From: CAZDAM01 sp964503595
GTDB taxonomy: Bacteria > Muiribacteriota > UBA6191
Direction: 5' to 3'
Length of the DNA: 34,553 nt
NCBI GenBank assembly: GCA_964503595.1
Contig: CAZDAM010000026.1
Location: 1 to 34,553, forward strand
Shown here: piece after piece, positions 14,201 through 21,300 of the stretch
How positions within the stretch are numbered: position 1 is the first letter of the stretch
Layout of the letters: each line of letters starts with the position of its first letter
Translations under genes and position numbers: made by a program
Notes under the pieces: model-generated
What the model was told of the DNA's origin: nothing
Database searches by the model: none
The model's input: only the letters and a program-made list of their open reading frames with translations

Positions 14201-15354
14201 ATCTGGGGAACATCGAGTTTCAAGGCTCCTTCGCCGACAGAAATTCTGGCTTCAGCGCCGCTTAAGACCATGGATGCCTGATCAAACAGACTGAGTTTGG
14301 ATGCCCCTGTCAGGGAAAGCATAGGGCCTGAGCCACCACCTTTGCTGTTCAGATGCAAAGCTGCAATCCGGCTTTGTCCGGCAGGAGCAAGAAGATAGGG
14401 TTCGCTGCCCTCAAAAGGAAGATCGCGATCCAGAAACTGACGGATTTCCACAGGTCCGTAACTGAAAATTGGAGAATTGAAAACCGGATTTGCAGCATCG
14501 CAGTTTTTGGTCATACAAAGGGTATTGGCCCGGATGTCACCATCACTGACTGTGATGCTTCCTGTGGTAATGCGCACATTGCGTAAGAAAAAGGCTCCTT
14601 CCATCTGAATCGATTCTGCTGTGGAGTCAGAGGTCTGGATTTCCAGATTGCCGTTTTCGATGTAAACCCCGTGGCGTGGGTTCAGAAGGGTTCCGGTAAA
14701 GGGATCTACCTTGACCACTGCTTTGGGAGTTTCTCCGGCTTCAGGATAGGACTGAATCGTGAGATGACCGCTTTTTTTGCTGTCCCCGGAAAGAGGGATG
14801 CTGGATACGGAAAACGGGGAACCGTCAAAATTGAAATCCGGTTTGATTCGTTCCTCGTCAGCCCCAAGGGAGCGGCGCATAAAGAGGCGGATGGCATAGC
14901 TTCCCTGAGGGAAGATGGCCTGGCTGATCCGCCCCGGATAGGATTCCGGATCAAATTCATAATCCACATTGGATTCAAAAATTTCGGAGTTGATTGGAAG
15001 GCCGGAATCAGAAACATCCAGAAGCAGGGAGAAGGTCCCGTTGAAGACGGTGACCGGGGAAAAGGTTTTTTCCCAGACTACGGTTTCTGCGTTTTCCTCG
15101 TCCTGAATGGAAAAATTCTTGCGGATGATTTCCAGCCGGACATGGATATCCTGGTTATAGGGCCCTTCCGATGGATGAGTCACAAAACCGGTGAACTCCA
15201 GAAACTGATTGGATGCCCCAAAAGGTACAGTCAAAAAACAGAAAAGTACCATCAAGGACTGTAGCAGCCTGAAAAGGAACCTGCCTTCAAGCCTGAATTC
15301 AGGGCTTTTAGCCCTCAAATCCGGCTGGTATGTCTGCTTGACCGTGGTTTGCAT
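1..15354 (-). CDS. Giant exported repeat/beta-propeller protein (partial, C-terminus outside window)
   Basis: The minus frame is open from an ATG at 15354 to base 1, at least 5,118 codons without a stop, and continues beyond the window. The chosen ATG has an SD-like AGGGTG just upstream; an in-frame ATG at 15384 has none. Residues about 30-47 form a hydrophobic segment (LLQSLMVLFCFLTVPFGAS) after a long basic n-region, read as a Sec signal. An N-terminal domain follows (VWEKTFSPVTVFNGTFSLLL). Residues about 200-1330 are beta-rich with YxxDPSxxSRL-type units and HxH motifs (LHQHD at 516, LHQHE at 1333). Kelch-like and other propeller blocks fill about 1360-2505. Ten-residue repeats occupy about 2510-2838, 3110-3685 and 4380 to the edge, separated by further propeller blocks (Kelch unit KVYIFGGNEAPSRVYEF; Asp-boxes STDRGSNF, TGDGGYSW, TWDGGSSF). 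It is a tandem paralogue of the gene upstream. A surface fibre or adhesin is likely, but function is unknown. Confidence 0.85.
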   Translation of the reverse strand, partial: MQTTVKQTYQPDLRAKSPEFRLEGRFLFRLLQSLMVLFCFLTVPFGASNQFLEFTGFVTHPSEGPYNQDIHVRLEIIRKNFSIQDEENAETVVWEKTFSPVTVFNGTFSLLLDVSDSGLPINSEIFESNVDYEFDPESYPGRISQAIFPQGSYAIRLFMRRSLGADEERIKPDFNFDGSPFSVSSIPLSGDSKKSGHLTIQSYPEAGETPKAVVKVDPFTGTLLNPRHGVYIENGNLEIQTSDSTAESIQMEGAFFLRNVRITTGSITVSDGDIRANTLCMTKNCDAANPVFNSPIFSYGPVEIRQFLDRDLPFEGSEPYLLAPAGQSRIAALHLNSKGGGSGPMLSLTGASKLSLFDQASMVLSGAEARISVGEGALKLDVPQILKTLGSDRLFRLNVLRELGESTAEREDYRQAQFHKIIADRFYSSQTNETGEVVAGAYNFKPSGNSNVMALQFHFEDTQEAMEIINNRIRAKYPDNPDRLLKVIFDPVLTGDMITQMLQGDQGTTLNFFDLHQHDIIGQATALQILEIINDPRFNDGAQIIADKVSEDLIKEIIPDQSWLGQVRFMDNDDEDSLFVRGNMNILYDSYPIILGGNGLEPKPFLGAVTPLTGSPRSIYFQKDGSGTTSNWLNLKMQDLVLSSNLNILGKDGLKRNLTAHGELDVAGPFDVLQNFRLQGRMITGCQDDICQNTTVLNLPSIITASEVDNLTEISAGVFRNSLSDFYSTPRTTTRLLNLVLNSLDLSGPGQIVNFNSGLHIGSGVTIQGDAVVANSLTTNLVEANRYLSWNPSYSSDPENTSYWNSVVISGALNIQGKVSVEGDIDIQGSITASSADISQDARAGQSIYADRFEDSNGDPEGLSRLMVLNPDSLSRFNHLTASGNLTLGGHVNVRQNLTVGTLTTIGNQLNHPAVLTAERFTDRDNRAYNSDPSGLSMLRELKVESMLETSLLTGVNPQIGGELQVSRGSEFSASGTFHGGMKSTTGLLQLSDDGHRLFEVDQQGIIYANTAEIVGNSGVNRGEISGSVTVGRTATFLPEAFISNSKVTVFQLFTMEGAGGTGLLTMDAAGNISVAQNTDITGTLDFENSSVQGYISSTNWEIGAMNPTAAWLSLKRASGTPLNLAATQANVSQTGSLAHPLEFSSPATLNQFLDFEDSRFTLLPSELSVLNQVAARSSQIVTVPVDPVLASWFGDRERSEYHLDPSAFSRLQDLNTSDRTRFFSSMSIRAVTGSTGVYSARLELGATTSPNLPALDAGSYFSLSRAADLSSSLDVLHQGPLVLHDSQLILGPAGSTIAVNQTTMSTLVVLPPLTYDPLTASSQPFWYADHLHQHESFDRIRWDQIARRDIDNRFEESVRFAANADAILLNPASVISSAWTSTTTGPSDRSSAYAFTLNGGIFLGGGKTDLGTSPDSWLRLIPSGPSLANTGTDPVLAKPFGAYSASEGFLLFAGGVNANTLSSQALGFRLSDLNPLNLSLPYGMAALESVGIDNFHYLFGGFTAGTYGPVPFATSLRWDRSGLSPSLSATPTSLPQESKSLAATAYVSANRFYLKREGIEDTLILDPGTTVSDFSISHDGYHLCFTDASHQLHIYHLPTGIHTNSGSLLSPAHSCRLDPSNSQTVTYIQTQANQTGSLVSARVNGSSVTALPNSSTIAGLSLKIAPDGRVAMTGEAIFSNEAERSVIVDLAGNVNAVDGSLLAAQSTLLAGANADSIHQQGGRIYFSSSDFSTNQKRNLHATDLDGNAPRQLTYLPSGYLNNAVLLNSQTAIVATSAATEVLSHLPLDTEQGCVIPRGEKAWIFGAGGNRILVYDTRMDRYRLLGETITTGTPLSCSYDGSNRVYLRAQNRFEAYEFDRGRMVPLQGPATTVAGGLAASGNSVWLLETSTGPASVLWQYNPGTDSWSQDATMTGRYHDPAVAIFNNQLFVTGSQTGEPARKRTLPAGGWTSFNAPASLNINSNQMHAGRFFSDGSRLYLGGGFDGSQATGEIFRLNATEDDWERFDGFSSPIYGAGIFTLNGQAMAFGGLSNNSRLVMAPLKTTNDHVKLWNINLASLKKTALTTANGFLHGCSSGNGTYSWFLNQSGQIVRLNNTTGTQITIFTDALPAESLSCSSNWVWFSHQSAAGGSFLKRIRGDGSQLQTDVHSLIEGPDLSIGGTDKIEVSYVNAAEDVVYFLLTQSGPSRRLFRSRLDSLLNPVEITSTSIQDAAYLKPATISEKRVGLLFTAQNTGLADLEKHAFEGLNLNDAYPSSHQGSYLLGRDKSGEFNLYHWIQGGSQVQKLTAYSLPDKVEEILGEESGQPVFRATLGGVSQILTYGASASTLLTQAPLAFYGPVASPANLRRHTFNHANRIYVVRHSQIYRSQILNPAGDDPVFSLYDTQPVLARGTWQITQEDNSIWMYKEEDRTLARYEPEDQSLHIVGRSPTATPGTLAVSGGNAYIIENAGISRISNLNGLQGEDTLVVYSSAESNVESNPIRLFATQAEGQVYARRMAGNAQLLDGTLPGGKGNLGIEDQTLTAADFAASSITHDKIAPSTIESRHLANASVQGIHFQSNSLDGSLFADKSLGASQIATYTISENRIAASNLEASRLAALTLTSADFAEEGILEENLAALGIDSLAIQTAAIDSRVVSDNTLVLEDFGADSIASKQILDLSIQDIDIATRTLLERHFQTGSILTRSLQLNSITSDDIARGTLDTARFAENTIETQDITTGTITGELFVTGAVDSSKVDDDDQGIATMNLADNSVTLAKLATASLDHHKVDTDAVESQDIADLSLGAREFGPESIDSPNVLDNSILNASLRWDALTIDKLANLSIGTVDIRDKSIINRHFSQGGMGVLTILTDAMFGNYRAAFGLYENDLFVLPEGSASFQIDLGNRTKSALGAGFAGSLSAYAQSPTTLYILQTSGELLALDFNTRKIILKSTYPAPGDLTNRMSGLYESSRVSFMGANPGKTHRVTYDVNADSWSSSDLGFPVLASYPAKSGGAHYLFTYSGGNTVVLSTTDGISFDSTVLTTTINLSGSQAIGYNSKVYIFGGNEAPSRVYEFDPLTYAVSRLFSTSFQVDFSAGITDSFHYWQGRFYGSNHLDSYSLSLWHPGLDASVSARNLRSNSVDTANVRTNSLATINFALDSIDSARVQNLSLISSDIETNSILSRSVADSSLASSHIIPLAVTEAKIAAQAVDSRVIVDQSLLDQDFAANSIDQRTLANDSIGHEEVVSFTLISSRIQDEAITLSKVQANAVSGTDIRDNQIQTVDLANLNLIGLDIGGSQLETRHILDGNILSTHLGNLSVSREKIVTHTLLDDVIANEAIAATTQIEDATLLDEDFVTETIALGAFSSAIADRITTSKFQSLSLTEEDFATEAVREVDYADSAIAANLIEAESMLDRSLAQNSVLTQHIALSTLTESAFASDVISRGSIASLSLSNANFDLDSVLGIHLISYTLESSSFAPLAVGAEIATDAITSTRFMTGSVLNEDIADTQIASSQIANGNILSTQILDLTLNQIKFGDEVIHTRKLRPYHLRNEDFSASSVLASMFASKSLYGELIATGAMDGSRFLISSLEGIAFGDASIRTQELADLGIHGQAIGQYQIETASVMNLGILSETMSDLIVSDGTKLAATDVFGSDSFVNQSIRGSSIVSYTLDHIQLANDAIRTDLMQAGIINALYEQSAPSATLNRAVTAAASPAGLRKVQAMAENLYFAIEHAATALLQSSDGLNYSAAGPSCPSGTLFSFSMISSKSGYLGCNESLYFFDGLSSTAVRVSTATTVNTHIQDMHFWDPHHGIFLFGETDATSKTHLYTTTNGGSTFVNQNRVHEYYTSLAVHGRSAALGWTAPVYGDGNGPGAVILTENKGLSFSVHPVSASSNVLDTFFDPATGKLIAMVGEMASPAANHALYELNSGIYSRISPVLPHDIDGQMLQPWSPGVVVGREAVFFDANTSSQLNGVIAFNLDAGTYRQISPLFFAATAAHEVPNQNILLRPVPLNQNEVLMGDGNGNAFSWKIDAYTHIKPQSLQNASLADSALTSGNFLTHSVSGDRFGATTITAAKFASSGISQGEPQIRLKVASSGLGFIKGDPAGEVILAISDDKLQARVSYDQAASFANSSGYTADTQLKNCHTQGLGAICGHAQSSGKILISTDRGSNFSWITTSPFDRRPSAVWAFDSQNFLAVGVLSDGASIVPARYIPATQSFERLRTSATGDVTISSCFNANPKDLYFLDGQNGYLTIDCNTPGNSAFKTGDGGYSWTAINPANASESDLFVLDFQNIWISYDNALYSYDGSNHNLLNNSFPDDVRAMFFLSPQIGFVATRGTNAPYFTWDGGSSFVQFSTIPETIAGFTPSGNGQVLALGITSADIYEIQLRHQHQPFSSLSSVAFSPSSSLHSRQIRPQGFAATSLEDKALGSQSIANRSISRDKVADLAVGREAIQTRGLLEASFAYQSIDATKLATDGISGSLLKTKILTTGNFEDGSITSRELASGVLMIGALGEAPITTEKLKDGDITGRALVDEAILTEHIIPATLDGQIFANGVFSGSRFQEHQIDNTRFQAPFNLENIRIARYSLAQADFTGTLNSRTLQDFSIWTPLFPAGNIPESKLSPASIVTPALAFKGIDNSILGSGIITSSRIDSNAVSGWHFRPDEINRDRFKALTGQISQTQLALATFTAREIGTDAIISGKFSSTAGQLLTRSRFADGAVSSVALNGNLLGEDKFLTDAFSGNKIQENRLDSSHIAANTILTTHFALQMLQDADFASSSILTRHLASGEDFFLHLDNPAVGQKQFKIETLTGSNFQASSLNRALAGQDSLFTGNFKSSQNASVLALGAVSSEGLALNTLLSDRFANQSFQGSSFQAESLNSRVIADNFLTSSQTSGMNLTSGKIAVGTIEFADFDPITRITSDRIQPNSFTGQEFVDGFLTLGNFALTEIPNSKLANTSFGTREIQDNSIDLDSVADATFTTGDRFDGLLSEDLADGAVENGEIALATLDSRTVADGAFTSAKVRGNAISGATFAAGSVHSNSIGNAQLRNTDMQDGIITSAKLSTTNKIEGDSLAGNSINAAKIMDDSIPGTVLQAMNADSHISDGSVNQDRLSQEVIENAHLG
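2215..4300 (-). other. Two Asp-box propeller-like blocks of the downstream giant protein
   Basis: From about 4300 to 3290 lies a propeller-like block (TTNGGSTFVNQ is its clearest Asp-box). A short stretch of about four decapeptides follows (3290-3120: NASLADSALTSGNF and similar). A second block from about 3100 to 2215 contains Asp-boxes STDRGSNFSW, TGDGGYSWTA and TWDGGSSFVQ and a pattern of cysteines (KNCHTQGLGAICG, SSCFNANP, TIDCNTPG). It ends at an HxH-containing sequence, LRHQHQPF. Confidence 0.65.
4300..6030 (-). repeat. Decapeptide-repeat block 2 of the downstream giant protein
   Basis: About 57 ten-residue units, for example TNSILSRSVA, ANSIDQRTLA, DEAITLSKVQ, TGSVLNEDIA and EVIHTRKLRP. 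Several carry the LLxEDF variant (DATLLDEDFVTETI, SLTEEDFATEAV, DQSLLDQDFAANSI). It ends at SATLNRAVTAAASP, where an Asp-box type block starts. Confidence 0.8.
6030..6840 (-). other. Kelch-like propeller block of the downstream giant protein
   Basis: About 270 residues between two decapeptide blocks. The clearest unit is SKVYIFGGNEAPSRVYEFDP, a good match to a Kelch blade; others are DLFVLPEGSASFQIDLGN and VSYDVNADSW-like strands. A single complete propeller of six or seven blades would fit this length. Confidence 0.65.
6840..7830 (-). repeat. Decapeptide-repeat block 1 of the downstream giant protein
   Basis: About 33 ten-residue units, for example ASSITHDKIA, NASVQGIHFQ, SNSLDGSLFA, TGSILTRSLQ and DNSVTLAKLA. 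One unit departs from the pattern with four aspartates in a row (SSKVDDDDQGIATMN). The block ends at NRHFSQGGMGV, where a Kelch-like propeller begins. Confidence 0.8.
7830..11300 (-). other. Large Kelch-like/propeller region of the downstream giant protein
   Basis: Immediately after the LHQHE landmark (residue 1333) the downstream giant has over 1,100 residues with strand-rich, glycine-doublet motifs: GGIFLGGGKTDLG, FHYLFGGFTAGTYGP, NQLFVTGSQTG, SRLYLGGGFDGS, AMAFGGLSNNS. The VYxFGG style is that of Kelch repeats; other stretches look TolB-like. The upstream giant has no counterpart here and goes almost straight to decapeptide repeats, so this block was gained by one paralogue or lost by the other. 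Confidence 0.65.
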
Positions 15355-15386
15355 GTCACCCTGTTGATTCAAAGACCATGCCATTT

Positions 15387-18300
15387 CTAGAAACAGTAAT
15401 GGGCTTTGACAGAATCCGTATTGGCCGGGGCATNNNNNNNNNNNNNNNNNNNNNNNNNNNNNNNNNNNNNNNNNNNNNNNNNNNNNNNNNNNNNNNNNNN
15501 NNNNNNNNNNNNNNNNNNNNNNNNNNNNNNNNNGCTTCTGTGATTGGCCCAGGTATCTGTGATTGTATTTGTAATGCAGAATCCCCCGGCAATATCCCCA
15601 ACCTTATTCAGGCCTTGGCAGCGAAGTTTCTGCTCTAGGGGATTATGCCTGTGAAGGGAATTGGCATCTCCATCCCGATTGAAAAGCTTGGCCAGATTCG
15701 GGCTTGAGCCGGAAAGATCCAGATCAGCAGTTCTGATATTGCTGATTTTTGCAGAAACAGTAATTTTCTGGCCCTGGATTTTGTCCATGGTGATATCGGC
15801 AGAGTTGGAAACCTTATTATTGTTCAGGACTCCATCAGCAATTTTATCCGTGGTGAATGCTCCATCCTGAATATGGGTCCAGCTAAGATTGGTGACTCTT
15901 GAATCCAGAACGGTTCCGGGGGCAAGATCTTCGGATTTGAGGGTACTGTTGGCTACATTGCTATTGTCAAAGGCCTCAAGGGCAAATTCAGGGCCGGAGA
16001 CACCGGTGATATTGTTTACGGAAATGGTACCGATCAGCTTTTCTGCGGGTACCAGATTGTCGGCAATGTGGACGCTCTGGAAGATGTTTTCCTGAAAGTC
16101 GGCATTGCCAATCGGGTTGAGCCGGTTTGTTTCCAGAGTGTTCTGGGCAATTCTGTCAGCCGCGATGGTTCCGTTGATGTCCGAAGCTGTCAGGGCAGAA
16201 TCGGCAATGATACGACCATTCAAGCTGCTGGCCTGAACCTTACTTCCCTGAATCTCCAGGCTTCCCAGTCGGAGTCCACTACCGGAAGAAGTTACAATCG
16301 GGCTGTCATCAAGCTCGGTCTCGCTGATATTGCCAGCTCCAATCACACGTCCTGAAACACTCTGATCCGACAGGTCCGCCACGGTCAGGCGGTTGCCGAC
16401 GGATTCCGTAAAGTCGGCAGCCACAAGGTTCAAAGAGGAAACAGAACCTGCTGCAATGGCTTGATTGAAACTGTTCTGGTTCAGACCGGATGCCTTGAGC
16501 TGGGCATTTGTAATGGAGCCGCTCAGGAGGCTTCCGGGGACTCCAAGCGAAGCAAGATTGGCGGTTTGAATGGCATCATCTGCCATTTTGGCACCTTGCA
16601 GCTCATTGGTCTGAATATGCCATCCGCTCACAGCCTGGGAGGCAAAGGCGCTGCGACTGAAGGTGCCATTCTTGAGGTGGACTGAATTCAGAATTCCCGG
16701 TGCCAGGGAAGCTCCGGTCAGGTTATTGGCGAGCTTGTCTTCACCAATCGAAGCGGCTCCGAAGTTGGCTCCGGACACATTGTTGAGCTTTGCGGCTGAA
16801 ATCGAGTTGTTGTCAAAAATTCCGCCCCCGAAGCCTTCATCCCTGAGATAGCTGGTGGCATCGATTCCATTGTTGGGAATTTCGCTTCCGGTGATGGCTC
16901 CGGCAGCCAGAGCCGTATCGGTCATACTCCCGCTCTGGATGGCAGAATTGTCGGTGATGGCATTATTCTTGAGTTTTGCCGTGGTGATGGCACCGGTCAG
17001 AATCCGGCTTCCCTGAATGCTTGCATTGACGATCTGATCCCAGGTGATGATTCCATTGACAACATGACGGGAACTCAGGCTGTCCGGCAGGATATGGGAC
17101 TGCTCAACCGCTTCGGATGTAATCTGGTTGGGGGTGATGGTTCCCACCTGAAGCCTGTTTCCTTCAAGGGTTTGATTAGCCAGACGATCGGCATCCAGAA
17201 GCCCGGTAAAACGGGCTGCAATCAGATCCTTGGCCAGAATATGTCCACTGGTGACTTCCTGGGTATCCAGCATGGAATTGGTAATGGTGCCATCGGCAAT
17301 ATTGTTTCCGGTAACCCCTCGATCCGCGATTTTGTCCACGGTATAGTTCCCACTGGCTTTAGCATTGGTGATGGCGGATGCTGCCAGCACATCGGATGTG
17401 AATGAATCCTGAGTCAGGGAGCGCCCAGCAATCGCGAGGGTATCCAGTTGGCTGGAAAGAATACTTCTGGCAGCAATCCGGGAGGTGGTGACGGCTCCTC
17501 CGGCAATCGAAGCCACCGAGTTTTCGGCAACAGGCGTGAAGGGGAGAAGCTCGAGATCTGTAATGGCAGTCCCGGAAGAATAAAGCAGACGGGCAGATTG
17601 AGGAGCTGCCAGTGAGGAATTGATTTCCACAATTTCGTGAGTGCCACCATTATTTATCAGAACCAGCAGGCGGGTTGTTGTCTGCGAGGGGCTGATGCCT
17701 GAAATCGTGGCTGTGGTTGTGTAAAGAGTTGTCCCGCCAGATTCGTAAACTCCACCGGCTGTGGCGTAAAACAATTTTTCATCCGGGCCAAAGCGGGCTT
17801 CGATGATATTGGAGTCGGCGGTCTGGATCACGGAATCAGTCCCCAGGGCATAGCTTCCCCGTTTCAGTTCCTGATTGTTGGCCCAGAGGAGATCTTCGGA
17901 ATAGGGGCTGAAATCCACATCGGTGTTTCCAATGGAGAAGCTTTTGACAGCCTGGTTCAGGGAGTCTTTGTAGACCGTGACGGGCCCGCCATTTTTGGCC
18001 ACAAACAGGTTACGGCTTTCATCATAGGTTTCGGCAAGATTGGTGGTAAGGGTTCTTAAAGCTGTCGGGCTGTTGGTGATATGAATCCCGGTATCACCAG
18101 AACTTTGTGATCTGAGGAAAAAGTTTCCAAAGCGGGAGCGGCGAATCCGGGTGGCAGTGCCTCCCCCAATCCATGAAGAGGGGGCTCCCCCATTTAGATT
18201 GGCCCGGTAGACATCTCCCCCCTGAATGAAGACGTACCAGCCATCATTGGGGCCAATGGCTTCGGAAGCCAGATTTCCCTGGGTCAGAATCGAAGACAGA

Positions 18301-21300
18301 TGCACGGAGTCCAGAATTCTTTCGGCCAGATGCTGACTCTGAATGGCGTTCAGGCTGAGTTGGCCTGCCCGGATGGACTGGTTCTGGATGTGGTCGGAAT
18401 CGATTCCGGCATCAACAACATGACCGGATGTGACGACTTCTGCGGCCATATTGCTGCTGGTCACGGCATTGGCTTCAATCTGGGAGGCGAGATTTGCGGC
18501 AGAATCCTGAATCGATCGCCGGGCAATGGCCCGGGCCTGAATTTGGGCTGCATTGACGCTTCCCGAAGCCAGATGGCGAGTCAGAATCTGCTGGGCCCCC
18601 ATGGAGGTTCCCCTGATTTCGCCGTCCCCGATTTTGGCGGCGGTAATGGTGTCTGCGAGGAAATGACGGCCCTCAAGGCTCAGATTAGCCAGATCCTGAG
18701 CTTCCAGTTCGGCACTCTGAATGCGATTGCTGGTGAGAACTCCGGTCTGAATGGTGCGTTCCACTACACTTTGATCGTGCAGATGCTGGGCCTGAACCGG
18801 TGTTCCGCTAAAAATACCGGAAGTCACGCTCAAGGAGGCCAGGTGACTTGAATCAAGGGCATTGTTGGCCAGAAGAGAGCTGTCGGCTTCTCCGTCTTTC
18901 AGGGCATGACCGGTGTAGAGAGCCATGGTGGCGGTATTGAGTCCGGATACATCAAAAAGAGTTTCAATCGGGCCGTCTCCATCTCCGCGCACCCGTTTCA
19001 GCTGGCCGGATCCTATGTAGTAGACATGCTGATTGTCTCTTGGCTGGTGCAGGAAAGTTGTAACGGAATCGGTGTAGATCTGCATATTGGCAGTTCCCCG
19101 CTCACAGACATAAAGACTGGTGCCGTTTGTACCGGCACTATAGGCAGCCTGCCCTGACACTCCTACATTGGACTGAAGCCCTCCTGGAATGGCACAGGTG
19201 GAGCCGGATCCATTGAGTGTGCCCCCACTGATCCATACCGGAGATGAATTGGCATTGGCTTTGACAATGGCGCCAGCCCCGGAGCTGCCCGCTGCGGTTA
19301 CGATTTCATCCGTGACAGGACCACTTTCCAAATCATGGGTATAGGTGCGATCTGAATTTCCCTGCTTGTAATCAATTCTCTGGCTGGTGGAGTTTGTCCA
19401 GGCAAGCATGATAGGGAGATTGGCAAGATTGAGCCCAAGATTGTGCATCTGGCCGCTGAAGAGATCGACCCACCACAAATCCCCGGTGGAGGTATTGCGA
19501 AAGACCAGCTTGTCGCCTTTGGAAGAGACGCGGGAATAGCTGATGTCTCCGCCTCCAAGAGGTGAAAGGCTGGCAACGAGTCGATCGGACTGGTATGGGC
19601 GTCTTTCAAACAGGCTGACTTCGTCAGAATAGTAAAGGCGTGCTCTGGTCTGACCGATGGCGCCATCAAAGAGAGCAGCTTCGGTCAGATTGGAAAGATT
19701 GCCCGAGGTCAGGGTACGTTCAGCAATTTTGGATTCGGTCAGGGTTCCGGCTACGATTTTTCCACCGGTATATTCATTATCAATCAGACGGTTGGCGGTA
19801 ATTGTGGTCAGCATGATGTGAATGCCGGAAACCGATGGAGTGTCGATTTTGGAAGAAGTAACAACTCCGGTAGTCAGGTGAAAGTCCTCGATGCTGCCGG
19901 TGGCAATCGTTTCGGCTCCAACGGCTCCGGTGGCAATCTGAGCCATCGTTATGGAAGCCTCGACAAAATCTTCGCCGCGAATGGAATTCACGGTAAAATG
20001 CTGGGCTTCCAGAGAATCAGGCAGGATGCTGTCGAAACGGATGCTTTCGTCTTCAATCAGTCCACCGGCAAAGATCCTTCCCTGAATTTCTTCTGAAGTG
20101 ATGGATCCGCTCAGGAAGGTTCCGCTTTGAACGGAATCGTTCTGCAGGTTGTCATTCCAGTAAGCTTTGGTTGCCAGACGGCTTCCATCGACACTTCCTC
20201 CGGCAAAATGTCTCTGCTCAATGCTTCCTGGTCCGATTCTTCGGTAATCGATGGTTCCGGCCTGGACAGCATGACTGGACAGGCTTCTGGATCGAAGATG
20301 CATGGCCCGGATAGACTGATCCTGAAGATGTTGATTGCCAAGAGTTGCGGAAGCCAGACGACTCCCGGCAAAGCTTGATGGGAACAAGGCTGAACCCTTT
20401 ATGGGAGAGGGGCCGAAGTCTTCCTGCATCAGCGCCTGAGCCGGCAGGGTGGAGATCAGATTTGAAGTCATGGACTGGATTCTGATCAGCTCGTAGTCCA
20501 CGCCTAGTTCGGCGAAATCCTCACCCAGAAGAACGCTGTCACTGATTTTGTCCCCATGGATATCGCCAGCAATTTTGATATGGGTAACAGAAGCTGGAGC
20601 AAGGGTTCTGGAGGTCAGAGTCCGGGCAATCGTCTTGGATGCTTCGACCTGACCAAGACCGATATGGGCTGTCTGCACCGAGTAGGAGGTCAGGGTGTCA
20701 CCACTGACAGACACAGGGGCCAGATCGATCCCGCTTAATCCTCTGGTTCTGATTTGACTCTGGCCAAACCCACTCCCCAGGCTGGTATCTGCCAGAGTCA
20801 GGTTTTGCAGTTTCTGACCCTGAATGCCTTCGCCTTTACGGTAGACCAGGGTTTCCTGACCACCAGTACCCAGGTAAATGCTTCCATCAGCAAGGATCTG
20901 GCAGGAAGTGAAATTGGACGAAGCGTAGGTTGGTGGTAGCAGAAGCTCCCAGCTGGCCCCTGCATCCTGAGTGATTTTGGTGACAGAGTAGGGTCCGACT
21001 ACAATCGCGGTTTCTGTCGAAGAAGAGCAGAGGTTCACGGCAGTGGCATCGATTTGGGCATTTGCAGTGAAATTCTGAATTGTGGCTCCAAAAGATGGAG
21101 CATGCCAGACTTCACCATTGACTCCCAGAGCCCAGACTCCGCCTTCACGATCTGGCCAGGCAGCTTTGACGGCAACACTTGAGCTGAATAGCATCTGATT
21201 TACGTTACGAAGTTCATCAACCTGGGCAACATAGCCTCCATCCCGTACAAAAAGGACAGAATTGGTGTTGAAGAAGGCTGAGGATCGGATTGGACTTCCC

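Noticed and set aside
15356..15638. Short open frames that span the N gap on both strands
   Set aside because: They exist only because N codons are read as X; gap length is unknown.
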